DNA from: Symsagittifera roscoffensis
Taxonomy: Eukaryota > Xenacoelomorpha > Acoela > Convolutidae
Reading direction: 5' to 3'
NCBI RefSeq assembly: GCF_963678635.1
Contig: NC_087068.1
Span: forward strand, 59,706,872 to 59,770,871
Length of the DNA: 64,000 nucleotides
Position 1 is the stretch's first letter. The number at the start of each line of letters is the position of its first letter. The notes under the pieces are model-generated. The model was not told the DNA's origin. It searched no databases and saw nothing but the letters and a program-made list of their open reading frames with translations. This document shows, in pieces, positions 1 to 12,000 of this stretch. The position numbers were made by a program, and so were the translations under genes.

Positions 1-98
1 AGGAGTACAGTGATAATGTTGGCGATGAGGATCATACAGACTAGGAAGACCACTGCAAATGCAAGACCCACGTTGCGAAACAGCTCCGCACGGATCAC
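1..98 (-). CDS. Patched-domain gene exon 13, partial (TM8)
   Basis: Residues 734-766 and onward: VIRAELFRNVGLAFAVVFLV with a following MILIANIITVL, that is TM8 and the start of TM9. Acceptor CTGCTTCAG. The exon is cut by the window edge. Confidence 0.88.
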   Translation of the reverse strand, partial: MIRAELFRNVGLAFAVVFLVCMILIANIITVL

Positions 99-3000
99 CT
101 GAAGCAGACAATCACAAAGATGAACAACCAAATCAAACTCATCATATTTCTAATTGAATTAACTTTCTCCTCAGTTGCTGACGAACATTTGTAGCCTTTG
201 TATTTGAAACAGACCTAACTATAGCACTTCTGTTACTTCAACTACTTTTGACTAACAAGCTTAGGGAACTCACATATCCCGGTTTCGGGGGGGGGGGGGT
301 GGTGGTGGGGTTAAAGGGGATCGATTTGCTTAGCCTGATATTTGGTGTTCAAGTAATCTTTGCGCTAAACCTCCCTCGCTGCTTCCAATATATACTTTGA
401 CAGAAGCTAATAAACAATCTACGACTTTTTGACTCCATTACATTAGACTCCCTTACGAACGGTGTCAGAAACTAACAAGAAAAAAAAACGAAATTCACGT
501 TATTTTTTAGTTATAAAACCACTGAATGAAAAGCTAAAAATTAGACCAAGCCCTTTTTCGACCAAAATTGCCATATTTGGCAAAAATCAAATAGCAGCAA
601 TCTCTGTCCCGGTCGCTATCCCCTCAAAATTAGTATATTTTAGAATCCTAGTGAGGGAGGGGGGAGGCGTCACCCACACCCTCAATCCGCTTCTGTCAAT
701 AACACTGAATAGAAATAAGACGAATGAGTCAAGCGGAGTTCAGCTGAAAAATAAATGCTTGCTGGGCGTGTTTAAACTCACTGTGAAGCCTTCCCACGTG
801 AGCAGAATCCTAGAGTAGATGAAGGCATTCTCATTGCCCAGACCCACACTGTCCACTATGGCTCTGGAGTTGTCCATAGCTTCAATTCCTTCCGAACTCT
901 TGGATGTCTTGTAGAACCAAACCAGCATTCTGGAACTCTAAAAGAGAAGCATAAACGTGGTTTCGTTTATTTTTGATATTCAAAAAATTTCTCAAAATAT
1001 CCAAAAAAATGCCCAAAAAATTATATTTCGTTTTTAAAAAAATTGCTATATGAATTTTATTTCGATTTACTCAAATAGACTTCAGTGAGCGCAACAACGC
1101 ATCGAATTAGAAACAAAATATCGCAGCTACATTAATTAAAAGAAGACAAACGATTAGTAACTGACCGTGATAACTGTTTGTTCCTCGTTCATATTAATAT
1201 CCCTCTCATATTTCATTCCAGAAGGACGTTGTAGGAACAAATTGAGCAGCCGAATAAACTCGTCAGCATCTTTTGGACGACCTGCAAAAAAAAACATTCT
1301 AATAACATCATAAACCAGTAATTTAAATAGCCATTTATGATCCAATTTTCAAGGTCAAACTTCTCGCATAGATAAAAACGATCAGACAGATTCTTTCCTT
1401 AACATTACAGTTTTATGAATTTATATTACAATTTTATTAAGGTTAATGGCCATGTAATGATGCAGATAGTTCTATGCTTTTCAAGGCCCATGGTTGATTA
1501 TACATGAGTCTATTCAAAAAGATATCGCTCAAAAGGAGGTTTTTTAAGAATAGGTGAAATTGCAATTTCATATACTGCATGCAAAAAAACAACGAGTCAC
1601 TCAAACAATGGCCAGCTGTTGCTTCAAACATGTCATTTCAGATCTCGCAATTGACGTGCGATTGATTTGTACGAGCTACGCTCTTCTCTTACTGGTAAAC
1701 TTTGACACAGGCGAAGTTGCACTTCGCACACACAAGCAAAAGTATGACCGAAAACGCAACTGGGAAAAACTGAATGAGTAATTAGCCTAATTGTTGTGAT
1801 AAACTTATTAAATAGTTTCAGAGACGATAGATGATGGAAAACCAAATGCAGGAGAGCGAAATGCAGACAAATATTGTGGCGGAGACGCAAACTGAGAACA
1901 ACGCGGAGGATCAAACAATAACGACCGAGGAGCAAACAATTCCAGTATTGAGATACAAGGATCAGACGCCATCCACACCAGTCAGAAAAGGAGAAAAGCG
2001 ACAAAAAATTGATCTAAGTCCACTAGACTCTATTATTGAAGGAGGAGATTTTTCAAGGACCATCTCAGACACCATGGAAGAAAAGATGAAAGCAATAATT
2101 CCCGAAATTGTTCAAAAAATAAAAGAAAGTTTGAAAACGACATTCGAGGAAATGCTCAACAAAGCCATAGGAGAAGCAAAACTGGAAGTAAAAAACGAAG
2201 TGAAAAGACAGATGGCGTGGCAAAGTCGAGAAATGACCCTCAAAGCTTTGTCCGAATCAGAAGTGATTGAAACATATATTAGAAGAGAAAACGTCCGGAT
2301 AATGGGAATTCCAGAAAACGCCACAAACGACAATCGCCAAAATTGGGAATCAAGTGACGCCACTACAGTAAAGGTGATCGATATTGCAAATAAAGTGGGC
2401 AGTAACCTGGAAAAAAGCAATATCTCAATTGCCCATCGCCTTCCTACCCGATCACAAGGACCGAGGCCTATTATTGCCCGATTCGCTAATAGGAGCTCAA
2501 GAATTGATCTTTTAAGAAATAAGAAGAAATTCAAAGACATCGATGAACTGAAAAATGTACGAATATTTGAGGATCTAACGCTGGCAAGAGTGAAGTTTTT
2601 TAATATGATGAAGACAGATACGAGAATTGAAAATGTATGGACAAGAGAGGGAACAATAAACTACAAACTAGCTGGAGATTCAAGGGTGCAGACTATCAAG
2701 AGATTGTTTGAGGGAGGGTTGAAATTGAAGTATCAATTAGCTGATCTAGAGCAATGCTTTGTAACTAACTAACAACCAAAATTGAAAAAAGCAGGTGCTA
2801 AAATTGATACAATGCCAATTAGTGTGCTACTTATAAATGCTAGATCGTTAAAAAAACACAGCGAAGAATTAGAAGCGCTAGTATATAGTCTGGAGTCACC
2901 GCCTAATATAGTAGCTGTCACTGAAACATGGCTAGATAAAGAGGATGATGAAAAACTATATAAGTTAAGTGGATACAATGTTGTATCCAAGCCCAGGCCA

Positions 3001-6000
3001 ACAAGAGGAGGAGGAATCTTGTTTCAATCACTAAAAGAAGTTAAAATAATTAAAGTTTTGGATTGTTCCATTGATGAAAGCCTTATGCTAGAACTGAAAA
3101 TAAGAGGAAACAAAGTAATTTTCCTGATGATATACAACCCACCAAGGAATAACAAATTGGAGTTCATTGAAAAACTGGATGAAATATTGGAGAGCTTGCA
3201 ATACTTAAATTGTGAAGTCATTGTGTGTGGAGATATTAATATAGATAATAAGAAACATAATTCAGCAAAAGCTAAATACATCGATGCAATAGAATCAAAC
3301 GGATTCAGTCTTTTAAGTTTTTCACCCACAAGGGTTGAAGAAATTTCAGAAACATGTTTAGATCATTTTATTACAAATGTTAGTGATTCAATTGTGAGTG
3401 TGTTAACTCATCAAAATTTTGCAGATCATTATCCGGTTATAATGAAATTCAATAAAGACAGTTCAGATAATGATAATGAAGCAATCCTGGTAAGAGATAC
3501 GTCTTTTCTAAAGAGTGCGGAGAAGGTTCAAAATTTCAACTTCGTTTTACTGCATGAAATGAACAATTTATCATTGAAGGAAAATGAAAATGTAAATAAA
3601 ACTTTTTCAAGGTTTCACAAAACGCTTATTAAAGTTTTGGACCAATTTGCCCCAATGATCAAAAAAGTTAATAAAACCACCAAGTGTCCTCCGTGGATAT
3701 CAAATAAAATTAAAAACCTCATCACTAAAAGAAATAAGCAGCATCATTTGTTGGTGCAAAGTAAATATAATCACTTGATTAAGCTGCGGTATAAGGAATT
3801 AAATGAAAGAGTTAGATCAGAAATCAGAAGGTCTAAAAAAAATTTTTATATGAAGAAATTTCAAACATGTATTGGCGACTCCAGACAAATATATAAGTTT
3901 TTAAATTTGTTAAAAGGATCGAATGGAAGTAATAGAGATGTCAGTGATATTATTAGTGAAAGTGGCGATAGGCATACAGATCCACAGACAATTGCAAACG
4001 ACTTCAACAACTTTTTTGGACAAATTGCAGATAAATTGGTGAAACAGTTATCAACTCCTGAATTAGAAATTAGAATTAAGGAGCCAATTGTATCAATATA
4101 CCTAAAACCAGTTAATGAAAACGAAATTGCCTCAATTCTATCCGGTTTAAAATCAAAAGCCTCCGTAGGGCTAGATGATGTTAGTAATAATATTCTGAAA
4201 GCATGTGCGTATGCAATTATACCAAGCTTAACAATACTGATCAATGCTTCCATTAAGCAAGCAATCTTTCCCACTGAGTTATCCCAAGCAAAAATACTGC
4301 CATTTCACAAGGATGAATCCAAATTAGATATGAACAATTACAGGCCAATTGCTTTGCTTTTGACGTTAGGTAAAATTTTCGAACGTGTGATGTTCAACCG
4401 AATATATAATTATTTAGAGCAATTTAACTTCATATACTGTAAACAGTTTGGATACAGAATCAAACACAACACCATTGATGCCATCGCCGAGGTTACCGAA
4501 AAATTGCGCCTTTCAAATAAGAAATTCATTCCATCAATATTCCTTGATTTAAAGAAGGCCTTTGATACTCTAAATCATGATATTCTAATTAAAAAATTGC
4601 CATATTATGGTCTTGTAGGTAAATGTCTACAATGGATAGTGAGCTATTTGTCAAATCGTAAACAATGTGTAGAGATATCTGGTGTGCGATCAAATTTTCT
4701 AACAATGAACAGCGGTGTTCCACAAGGATCCATTTTAGGTCCACTTCTCTTTCTTTTATATGTCAATGATCTACCAAACGTTGTCAATAACTCGGAAGTA
4801 TACTTGTTTGCCGATGATACCACTTTAGTAGCAACAGATCGATCACTCGAAAAACTGAGTGATGACTTTAATGCAGTTGCGAAATGGCTTGCCGCTAATA
4901 GGCTCTCACTTAACATGAAAAAAACAGTTCAAATAAATTTCACTAGGAAAAACGCTTCTAATGAAACAATATTATATGATGGCAAAAACTTATCGTCAGA
5001 AATATATTGGAAATACTTAGGTGTTAACATTGATTTCAAACTAGGATTTTCTAATCATATTGATTTTGTCAGAAAAAAATTACGAAAACAATGTGGAATA
5101 ATTGCTAAAACAAGGCATTACGTGCCGAGCTCTGTTATGTTTAGGTATTATGAATCAAACATTAGGTCTATCATTCAGTATGGAATTTTAGTGTACGGAT
5201 GCACAAGCTACAATACATTACTTCCGCTTTTTGAATTACAGAAAAAAAATTATCCGACTCATTTCTTTTCGAAACAATTGCGAAAGCGTGTCAGATATAT
5301 TTGTTAAGCACAAAATACTTACAGTTCATGAATTGTATATTTATGAGTGTTTCAAGTTTCTATTAAGGTCACTATCGAACCTGCATTCAGAAAATTATCT
5401 CAACTCGCTTTTTACTTTTGATAATTCTATTAAAAGAACCAGACGATCGGAAAAGAATTTACTGAAAATTTGTTAAGCCAAAATCCCGAATAGAAAACCA
5501 CTCTTTAACTAAACGGGGAACCAAACTTTTTAATATTTTTCAGGAAAACAGAATTATGCCAATTAATTCGCAGTCTCTAAATGCAAGCCAGGTGCTTACG
5601 GTAGCTCACAAATTAAAGTATTTATACATTTTAGGAAATAATGAGTTAACAAATTCTATTTTCGATAAATAATCACAGAATGTCTTATCAATAGTACCAT
5701 ATTTTTTATTTACCAAAAATTTTACCCTTTGGTTAACCTGTATCAGACTTCAATTATGGGCTGCGAATCCATGCTGAAAATATGAAGCTCCAAATCCTTG
5801 TAGTTTTTGAGATAATCGCATTTTTTGAAAAAAATGAAATTTCCAAATTACTTAGAAAAAAAAAAAAAAAAAAAAAAATTCTTTTTCAATTTTTTATTAC
5901 GATCCTTGGTTTTAACTGATGCTTACTAAGCTAAGCTGCAATAATGATCCGGATTCTCTAAATAAACTCTCGAAAAAAAATGTTTCGAAAGGAGTGAAAA

Positions 6001-9000
6001 AAAAACTAATTGAAAAAATTTTCATTTTTTTTTTATTATTTTTTTTATTTAAATACTTTTTTATCTATAGGTATTATACTTTTCGTGTCTTACTACTACC
6101 AGGGTAGACGTCAAGCGGGCAATTATTATGCCCTTGGTCTATCCTCTTCAGATATATTATACAAAATGTCAGATAAATTCAATGATGACTATTAAAAATG
6201 TGTTTCTTCATTTTCTGTATTTTTGCATTTAATTGTCTGAAGAAATAAATTCTTTCTTTCTTTAAAACTTTGAGTCTACAAAAATTCTCAAGTGACTCAC
6301 GACAATTATGACGCATTAAGAGTACCAGTCAATTAGTAAAAAAAAGAAATTTACCAACTAGAGCAGTCTATAGAGCAGTAATAACATGAAAAAATTAAAT
6401 GTAAAAAAAAGATTTTTTTTTAATTTCAGATTTTTAAATTTTTGTGAAAATCATTCCCCCACATGCCATATTAAGTACGAAGTGATAAATTTCGCTCCTA
6501 ATAACAAATCAATTATGGTAAATAAGCTTCCCTGAACCAATTTGGAACGATTTCCATGACGGATTAAATCTTCGCTTATGCGTTAATAGCGCGAAATATA
6601 TCGCGCGTTAATGGTCCCAAATTGGCCAAAATGGCAATCTTTAAACCCTCATAACTTTACGAAAAATGATTACAGGTAAAAAATCTTTCCAAATTTAAGC
6701 TCAGCACAACAATACTTTTTGAAATATATTTTAAAAATCCCGTCAAAAATGGCTAGTGAAAAATTCGAAATTTGTCTGAAAAAAACCCACCCCGAGCACA
6801 AATATTCTTCGTTACTTTCGTTATGAAAGTCGGAACAATAATAGTCTGTGTTAAAATCCTTAGCATTAAACAACTATTAAGCACAGCCATTGATTAAAAT
6901 GAAGACTGAGCTTGGAAAAAAAGGAAGTTCAATTTATTACACAAGCTATGCTATGTAATAAATGTGTAATAATTGTGTAATAAATGAGTGTTACGACTGA
7001 AAACATAGACCTAGCGTTCAACTCCCCTAGTGGGAAAAAAACTAATCAAATAGGAGTTGCTGTAATGTATGTCCTCAACTTCTTACGCTTGCTATCTGTT
7101 GAGTCTATGACAGATGCATCAGTGGTCTGATTGAGCCAGCCATAGTATGCAGTGAGCCAGAAGTCGATCCTGCTGGAGGCAATCTGAGGCATCGCTCCCA
7201 GCTCTTCTGGCAACCACAGAAGTTTCTCGTCATTCGCATAGTAGTCCACTGCTCCTATGAATTGACAAGCAAATATACTTCGAAAATTGCAATCAAACAA
7301 TTTAAGGACAATTAAATGGCAAATGACTTTTTTCGAGACTTATTTATATTGTTCAATTTGGCTGGAGAAATAAACTATGCATAGAAAAAAAGTACCTCAA
7401 ACTGTTTTGACAAACTAAATCCCATGTATATTTTCTGGCTGTAGTTTCGTTAGATTTTTGGCTCGCGAGGGATGGCATAGACAGAATTAAAGCCATCCCT
7501 CGCGAGTCAAAAATCTAAGGAAACTTTACGACACAGAAAAAACTCTTAGAAACTCTTAACCATTTCGTCCATTCTGTTAACAAACCATTTCGTCCATTCT
7601 CAAATTCCAGAAAAGTCTAGCACATGATTGCAACTCTGTTGCTAATCGCAAGGGTAATCAGTCAGACTTCGAGAAGAACAAATTTGCGATATTCTCTTCG
7701 ACCTCTTTTTCCCTGAAAGAACCCAAGAAAGCGCGTGTACTTGCCGAAGAAAACGAACGCCTCGTCTCCGTCGCTTTGGAAGTACTGCTTGGATATCTGG
7801 ATGTAGTCGTAGAAGTAGTTGCCCTCCGGGATGAACCAGTCCTCCTGGTAGTCCTGTTCTATCTGCACAGTTCCCGCCAACCCAATTGCAAACAGCAACA
7901 GAGCAACCACCACAACCACAATCTAAACCAAAATCACACCGGTTTCATCAAATCATGACTGTCGACCTCTTTGACGGGAGGATGCCGATTATGATGTAGC
8001 CTCAGCCCAGTGAGCTTGTTCTGTTTGGGTTGCATTAACTAAGTAGATGTTTTCAGCTTTAATTAAGGTTTTGATTTCATGGCATTATCAAGTTGTTTTG
8101 ATAATATTGATAAATATATGCAGACGCTGAATTGGAAAGCAACATGGTTCCTTGAGAGGGCGCAATAATAAATTCTGCTTAAATTATTAGTCCGCGTGTC
8201 AGGACATTTGTGTCCCAGACAGAGTAGTCGAAACGTCATGTTTAGAGTTGAGCCCAATTTGAGACAACGATGATGAAATATCGCTGGTCAGAAATTTTGA
8301 TATAACTCTAGCAGAAAGGGCAATAAAGATAGAAGAAAAGAATCTACACTAATGCAAAACTATTCAAGAAGTGTCAATCCTTGATTCGATAGTGTTGAAA
8401 AAGCGAAAATCGAGAAAGCCAAAGATATCATTGGTCATCAGGCTTTTTGAATTGAAAGTCGCAGTGAAGCGGAACTGATCGTAAGTTGTATCAGCACAAA
8501 TATTAGAATAATTGAAAACCAAAAATTTGATCAGAACGGGCCAAGATGGCAGAAGTAGTGAAAACGCTAACGAAAATCAACTGCGAATCATGATCATACA
8601 TTTCAACACAAGTCGGAAAAATCAACCTTATGAGAATAAAAAGAAATCAATTTATAACACAGAGGCAAAGCCACGCTTCGCAAACAATAGCGAGAACACG
8701 ACAATAAGCAGCTCTATAAAGTGCAATAAGAAAAAGTAGAAATAAGCATCGAATTGGTAAAAATTCGGCTACATTAGATCTCCGACCTACGGCGACCTAG
8801 AGAAATTGAGTCTCACGCACTAACCACGGACGCTTAATAATCAACACACACTAACCACAAATAAAACAAAGAACAGATGCGAAAATGAAATTTCCAATGC
8901 AGCAGATCCTGATTATAGCAAAAGTGCCACCACATGCGTGAACAGTTTTAATGAACACTTTTGTTTCAGAGTTAAGTTAGAAAAAAAGGTTCGCACTAAT

Positions 9001-12000
9001 ACATTACGCTGCTCGCAAGTGTAAAAAGAGCTGCATTAGTTCGATCTCATTCAAGGGATGCATCTCGTTCAAAAATACAAACGATGATGAGCTGCAGTAT
9101 ATAAGGCCCCAGATGAAGCAGGACTAAAACTCGAGTTCTTATTCAATGAGAGAATTACACCTGTAAACAACGAAAGCGTGCGGTATTCTCATGATGGAGG
9201 GACCCAACGATAGAAAACTTTTAACCTATCAAAATCGCTAGACGCTCCTATTAACTACATGATTTTTGCACATAATCGAAGTCTTTATTAACATAAAATG
9301 AATAAAATTTTGCTGTACAATTCAATTCGTGCAGATATGCAAAAAATTGTTCTATTTTTCATTTTTTTAAAAATCTGTTTGAAGTTTTTTTCCAATACCC
9401 GACTTCGCTCCTGAATTTATTCACTGGCCTGGATTTTTTTGGTTTCTTTGAGATGTTCCCAATTTCTTTGAAATTTTTGACTACTCAATTCTGTTGGGCT
9501 GAAAAAAGTGAAAACTAATTTTAAACATTCGGCCCTCCATCATGAGGTACGTCACCAGTGAAAGCTCTTCAAACCAACGAGCAGCTGCTGCAGCTACAAA
9601 AACTAACAGCATGTGAAGCTTCTTAATATTCTAAACGAGGCGAAGCTGCACATCACAAACACAAGAAATTATGCGCAAAGAAATTGCATCAATAAATTTT
9701 TAGGTGCAAGGAAAAAATACTGAGATCTGATAAATAAAAGCCCTCTAGGGAACCACATCTCGAAGCTTCAAAAGCCACATCAATAGCAACTATTAAAAAA
9801 ATACCCAGGCTATTATAATGTCAACACTATTTAGCCAAAGTAAAACCAAAATGAACACTATCTAATGCGAGTTTGATTAGAAAAGACGACTCCTAACTCA
9901 AGCTCACATGTGTAATCAGCGATATGTTTTTGAAACATCTTGAAGAACTAGAAGCGCTTTTAGCCAGTCTTGATTCAGAACCAACTTTTCAAACAGATGC
10001 GAAGCGGAGCTTCGCAACGCTTGCGATGCAAAAAACACATGGCGCAACAAAATAGTAAATGAAAAAAAAAACAGAAGTCACAAATTAAGTTGAAAAAAAT
10101 AGTTGAAAAAACTTGAGAAATAACAAGTACAAAAACTCCCAAGTTGGAATCGGAGGAAGTTTATAAACAGTCATTTAAAAAATGGAAATCATTTAAAAAT
10201 TTCATTACTTTCAAAACCTACGACCCATCCAAACTGAAACACATAATCGCATACGAATATACTTTACCCTCAAAACAACGCAACATAAGTTGACTAAGTC
10301 GATGGAACATAAACTGAAACTGTCCATATATTTTTCAAAACAATTGAAAAAATCAGACCTGGTAAATTTAAAAATTATTATTCTTTCAGTTATAGCAAAA
10401 ACTGTTTAATTTGGAACACAACCCAATGCTTTAAAAATTTAGCCAATAAAAACCCAACCAGATAAAAAATAGTTTAAAAAAATCAAAAACCAAACCGACA
10501 GAAACTAGGACGAAAACCACGAACACGAAAAAAAACACGGAAAATAAACCGATGAAAACTAGGAAGCCAAAATAAATTGATTTTTTTTTGAAAAGACAAT
10601 TTCAACCTGAAACAAGCTTTAACTAAATACTTAATTAAATGATAGTAGTTCATTTGAATTCTCAAGAAATTGAGCTGGCAGATGAATGAGTCCAGGAGAT
10701 GAAAGACTCCTGTTTACAAGCTAATTACGGGAAAAAGTCTAGTACCTAACGCAATACCCTTGCTTATTGCGAGGGTAATCAATGAATTCAAAAACAAAGG
10801 GAAACTAGAGAAAAAAATAATTGAGCCTTCTGAAAGATTAAAGAAACTTAATTGAAATCAATAGATTTAATAGAACTATCAGAACATCATAAATATATAT
10901 TTTGAGACAACCTTTTACAATATACCCTCTTGCATTATTTATAGCCAAAAACAATATGCAAAAGCTCTCAATAAGTTACAGAGGATTCAGTGTTGAATTT
11001 GTTGCGAAAAAAATTTAGTTGAAGTTTAAATGAACTCATTTATGAGCTCAAAATTTTAAATGACCTCAGTTTTGTAAAAAGGTACATCGCTTTTAAGATC
11101 CATACATCTTACAAAACACCATTATTTCGAAAATTGTTTTAAACTGATTCAGGTCTAATCTGAGCTTATCACTCATGTCTTGAGCTGTTGCCTATTCTTT
11201 TATATTATTGATTTCCGGAGTCAGTATGCAAACTTAAACCTCCTCTCACTTGATCGCTGGTTACTATTGCATGGGCGTTGGAAAACCGCAGTCTAACCCT
11301 CCACTCTTTTGCTTTGCGGGTGTTATGGAGATTATAGGGACATGACACGGTTAGTAGAGGCAGAACCATAAACCGTACAAATTCTCCACGAGTCGAAGTG
11401 GAGATTCGCAACACTTGCGATGCAAATCACACATTGCGGTACAAAACAGTGAATGAAAATAAAAAGAGTCAAAAAAATTCTCAAAAATTATGGAAAAAAT
11501 TTTGTTGAAAGAATAATTTGCCAAAAGTTGAAAAAATACCGCAACAAAAAATTCACAGAGGCGAAGTTGCGCTTCGCATACACAGAGAAAAATATGACTG
11601 ATAATGCTACTGGGAAAAACTGAATGAGTAAAACTTTGAGTCTACAAAACTTCTCAAGTGACGCACGCCGATTATGAGTCTACATAATTGCTAAGTGACG
11701 CAAGCCAATTATGATGCATTAGCAGTACCAGGCAATTTAAAAAAAAGAAATTTACCAAATAACACGACTCAATTTACAGTGCGGACGCATTTTAACTAGT
11801 ATACGAAAAATTTCATTAAGATATCCCCCCTTAAGTGACCAACCGTAGATTTTCCCCTCAAGCAGCGATTTAAACTTGAAAATTAATTCTGTGTAATGTA
11901 TGCATTTCGAACGAACGCGCTCATAAAATTAGTTGTCACAATTTATATGTGGGGTTGCATTTGAAGGCTGTTAATAACCTAAGCTAACGTAATTTTAATC

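Larger units (their letters stand above)
1781..6262 (+). mobile_element. Non-LTR retrotransposon (LINE, CR1/L2-like), near full length
   Basis: The element has a short (about 50 bp) 5' UTR, ORF1, ORF2 with endonuclease and reverse transcriptase, a 3' UTR of about 590 bp, and a short TTTC microsatellite tail instead of a long poly(A), as in CR1/L2 clades. Its ends are fixed by comparison with an uninterrupted copy of the target repeat at 11,565-11,760. Any target-site duplication is at most 2 bp (TA). It lies in intron 10 of the Patched-domain gene, on the opposite strand. Two frameshifts in ORF2 make it inactive. Clade assignment is from motif style only. Confidence 0.9.

Noticed and set aside
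462-818. 118-codon plus-strand open frame
   Set aside because: Overlaps intron 12 and the end of exon 12 on the other strand; no recognisable motifs.
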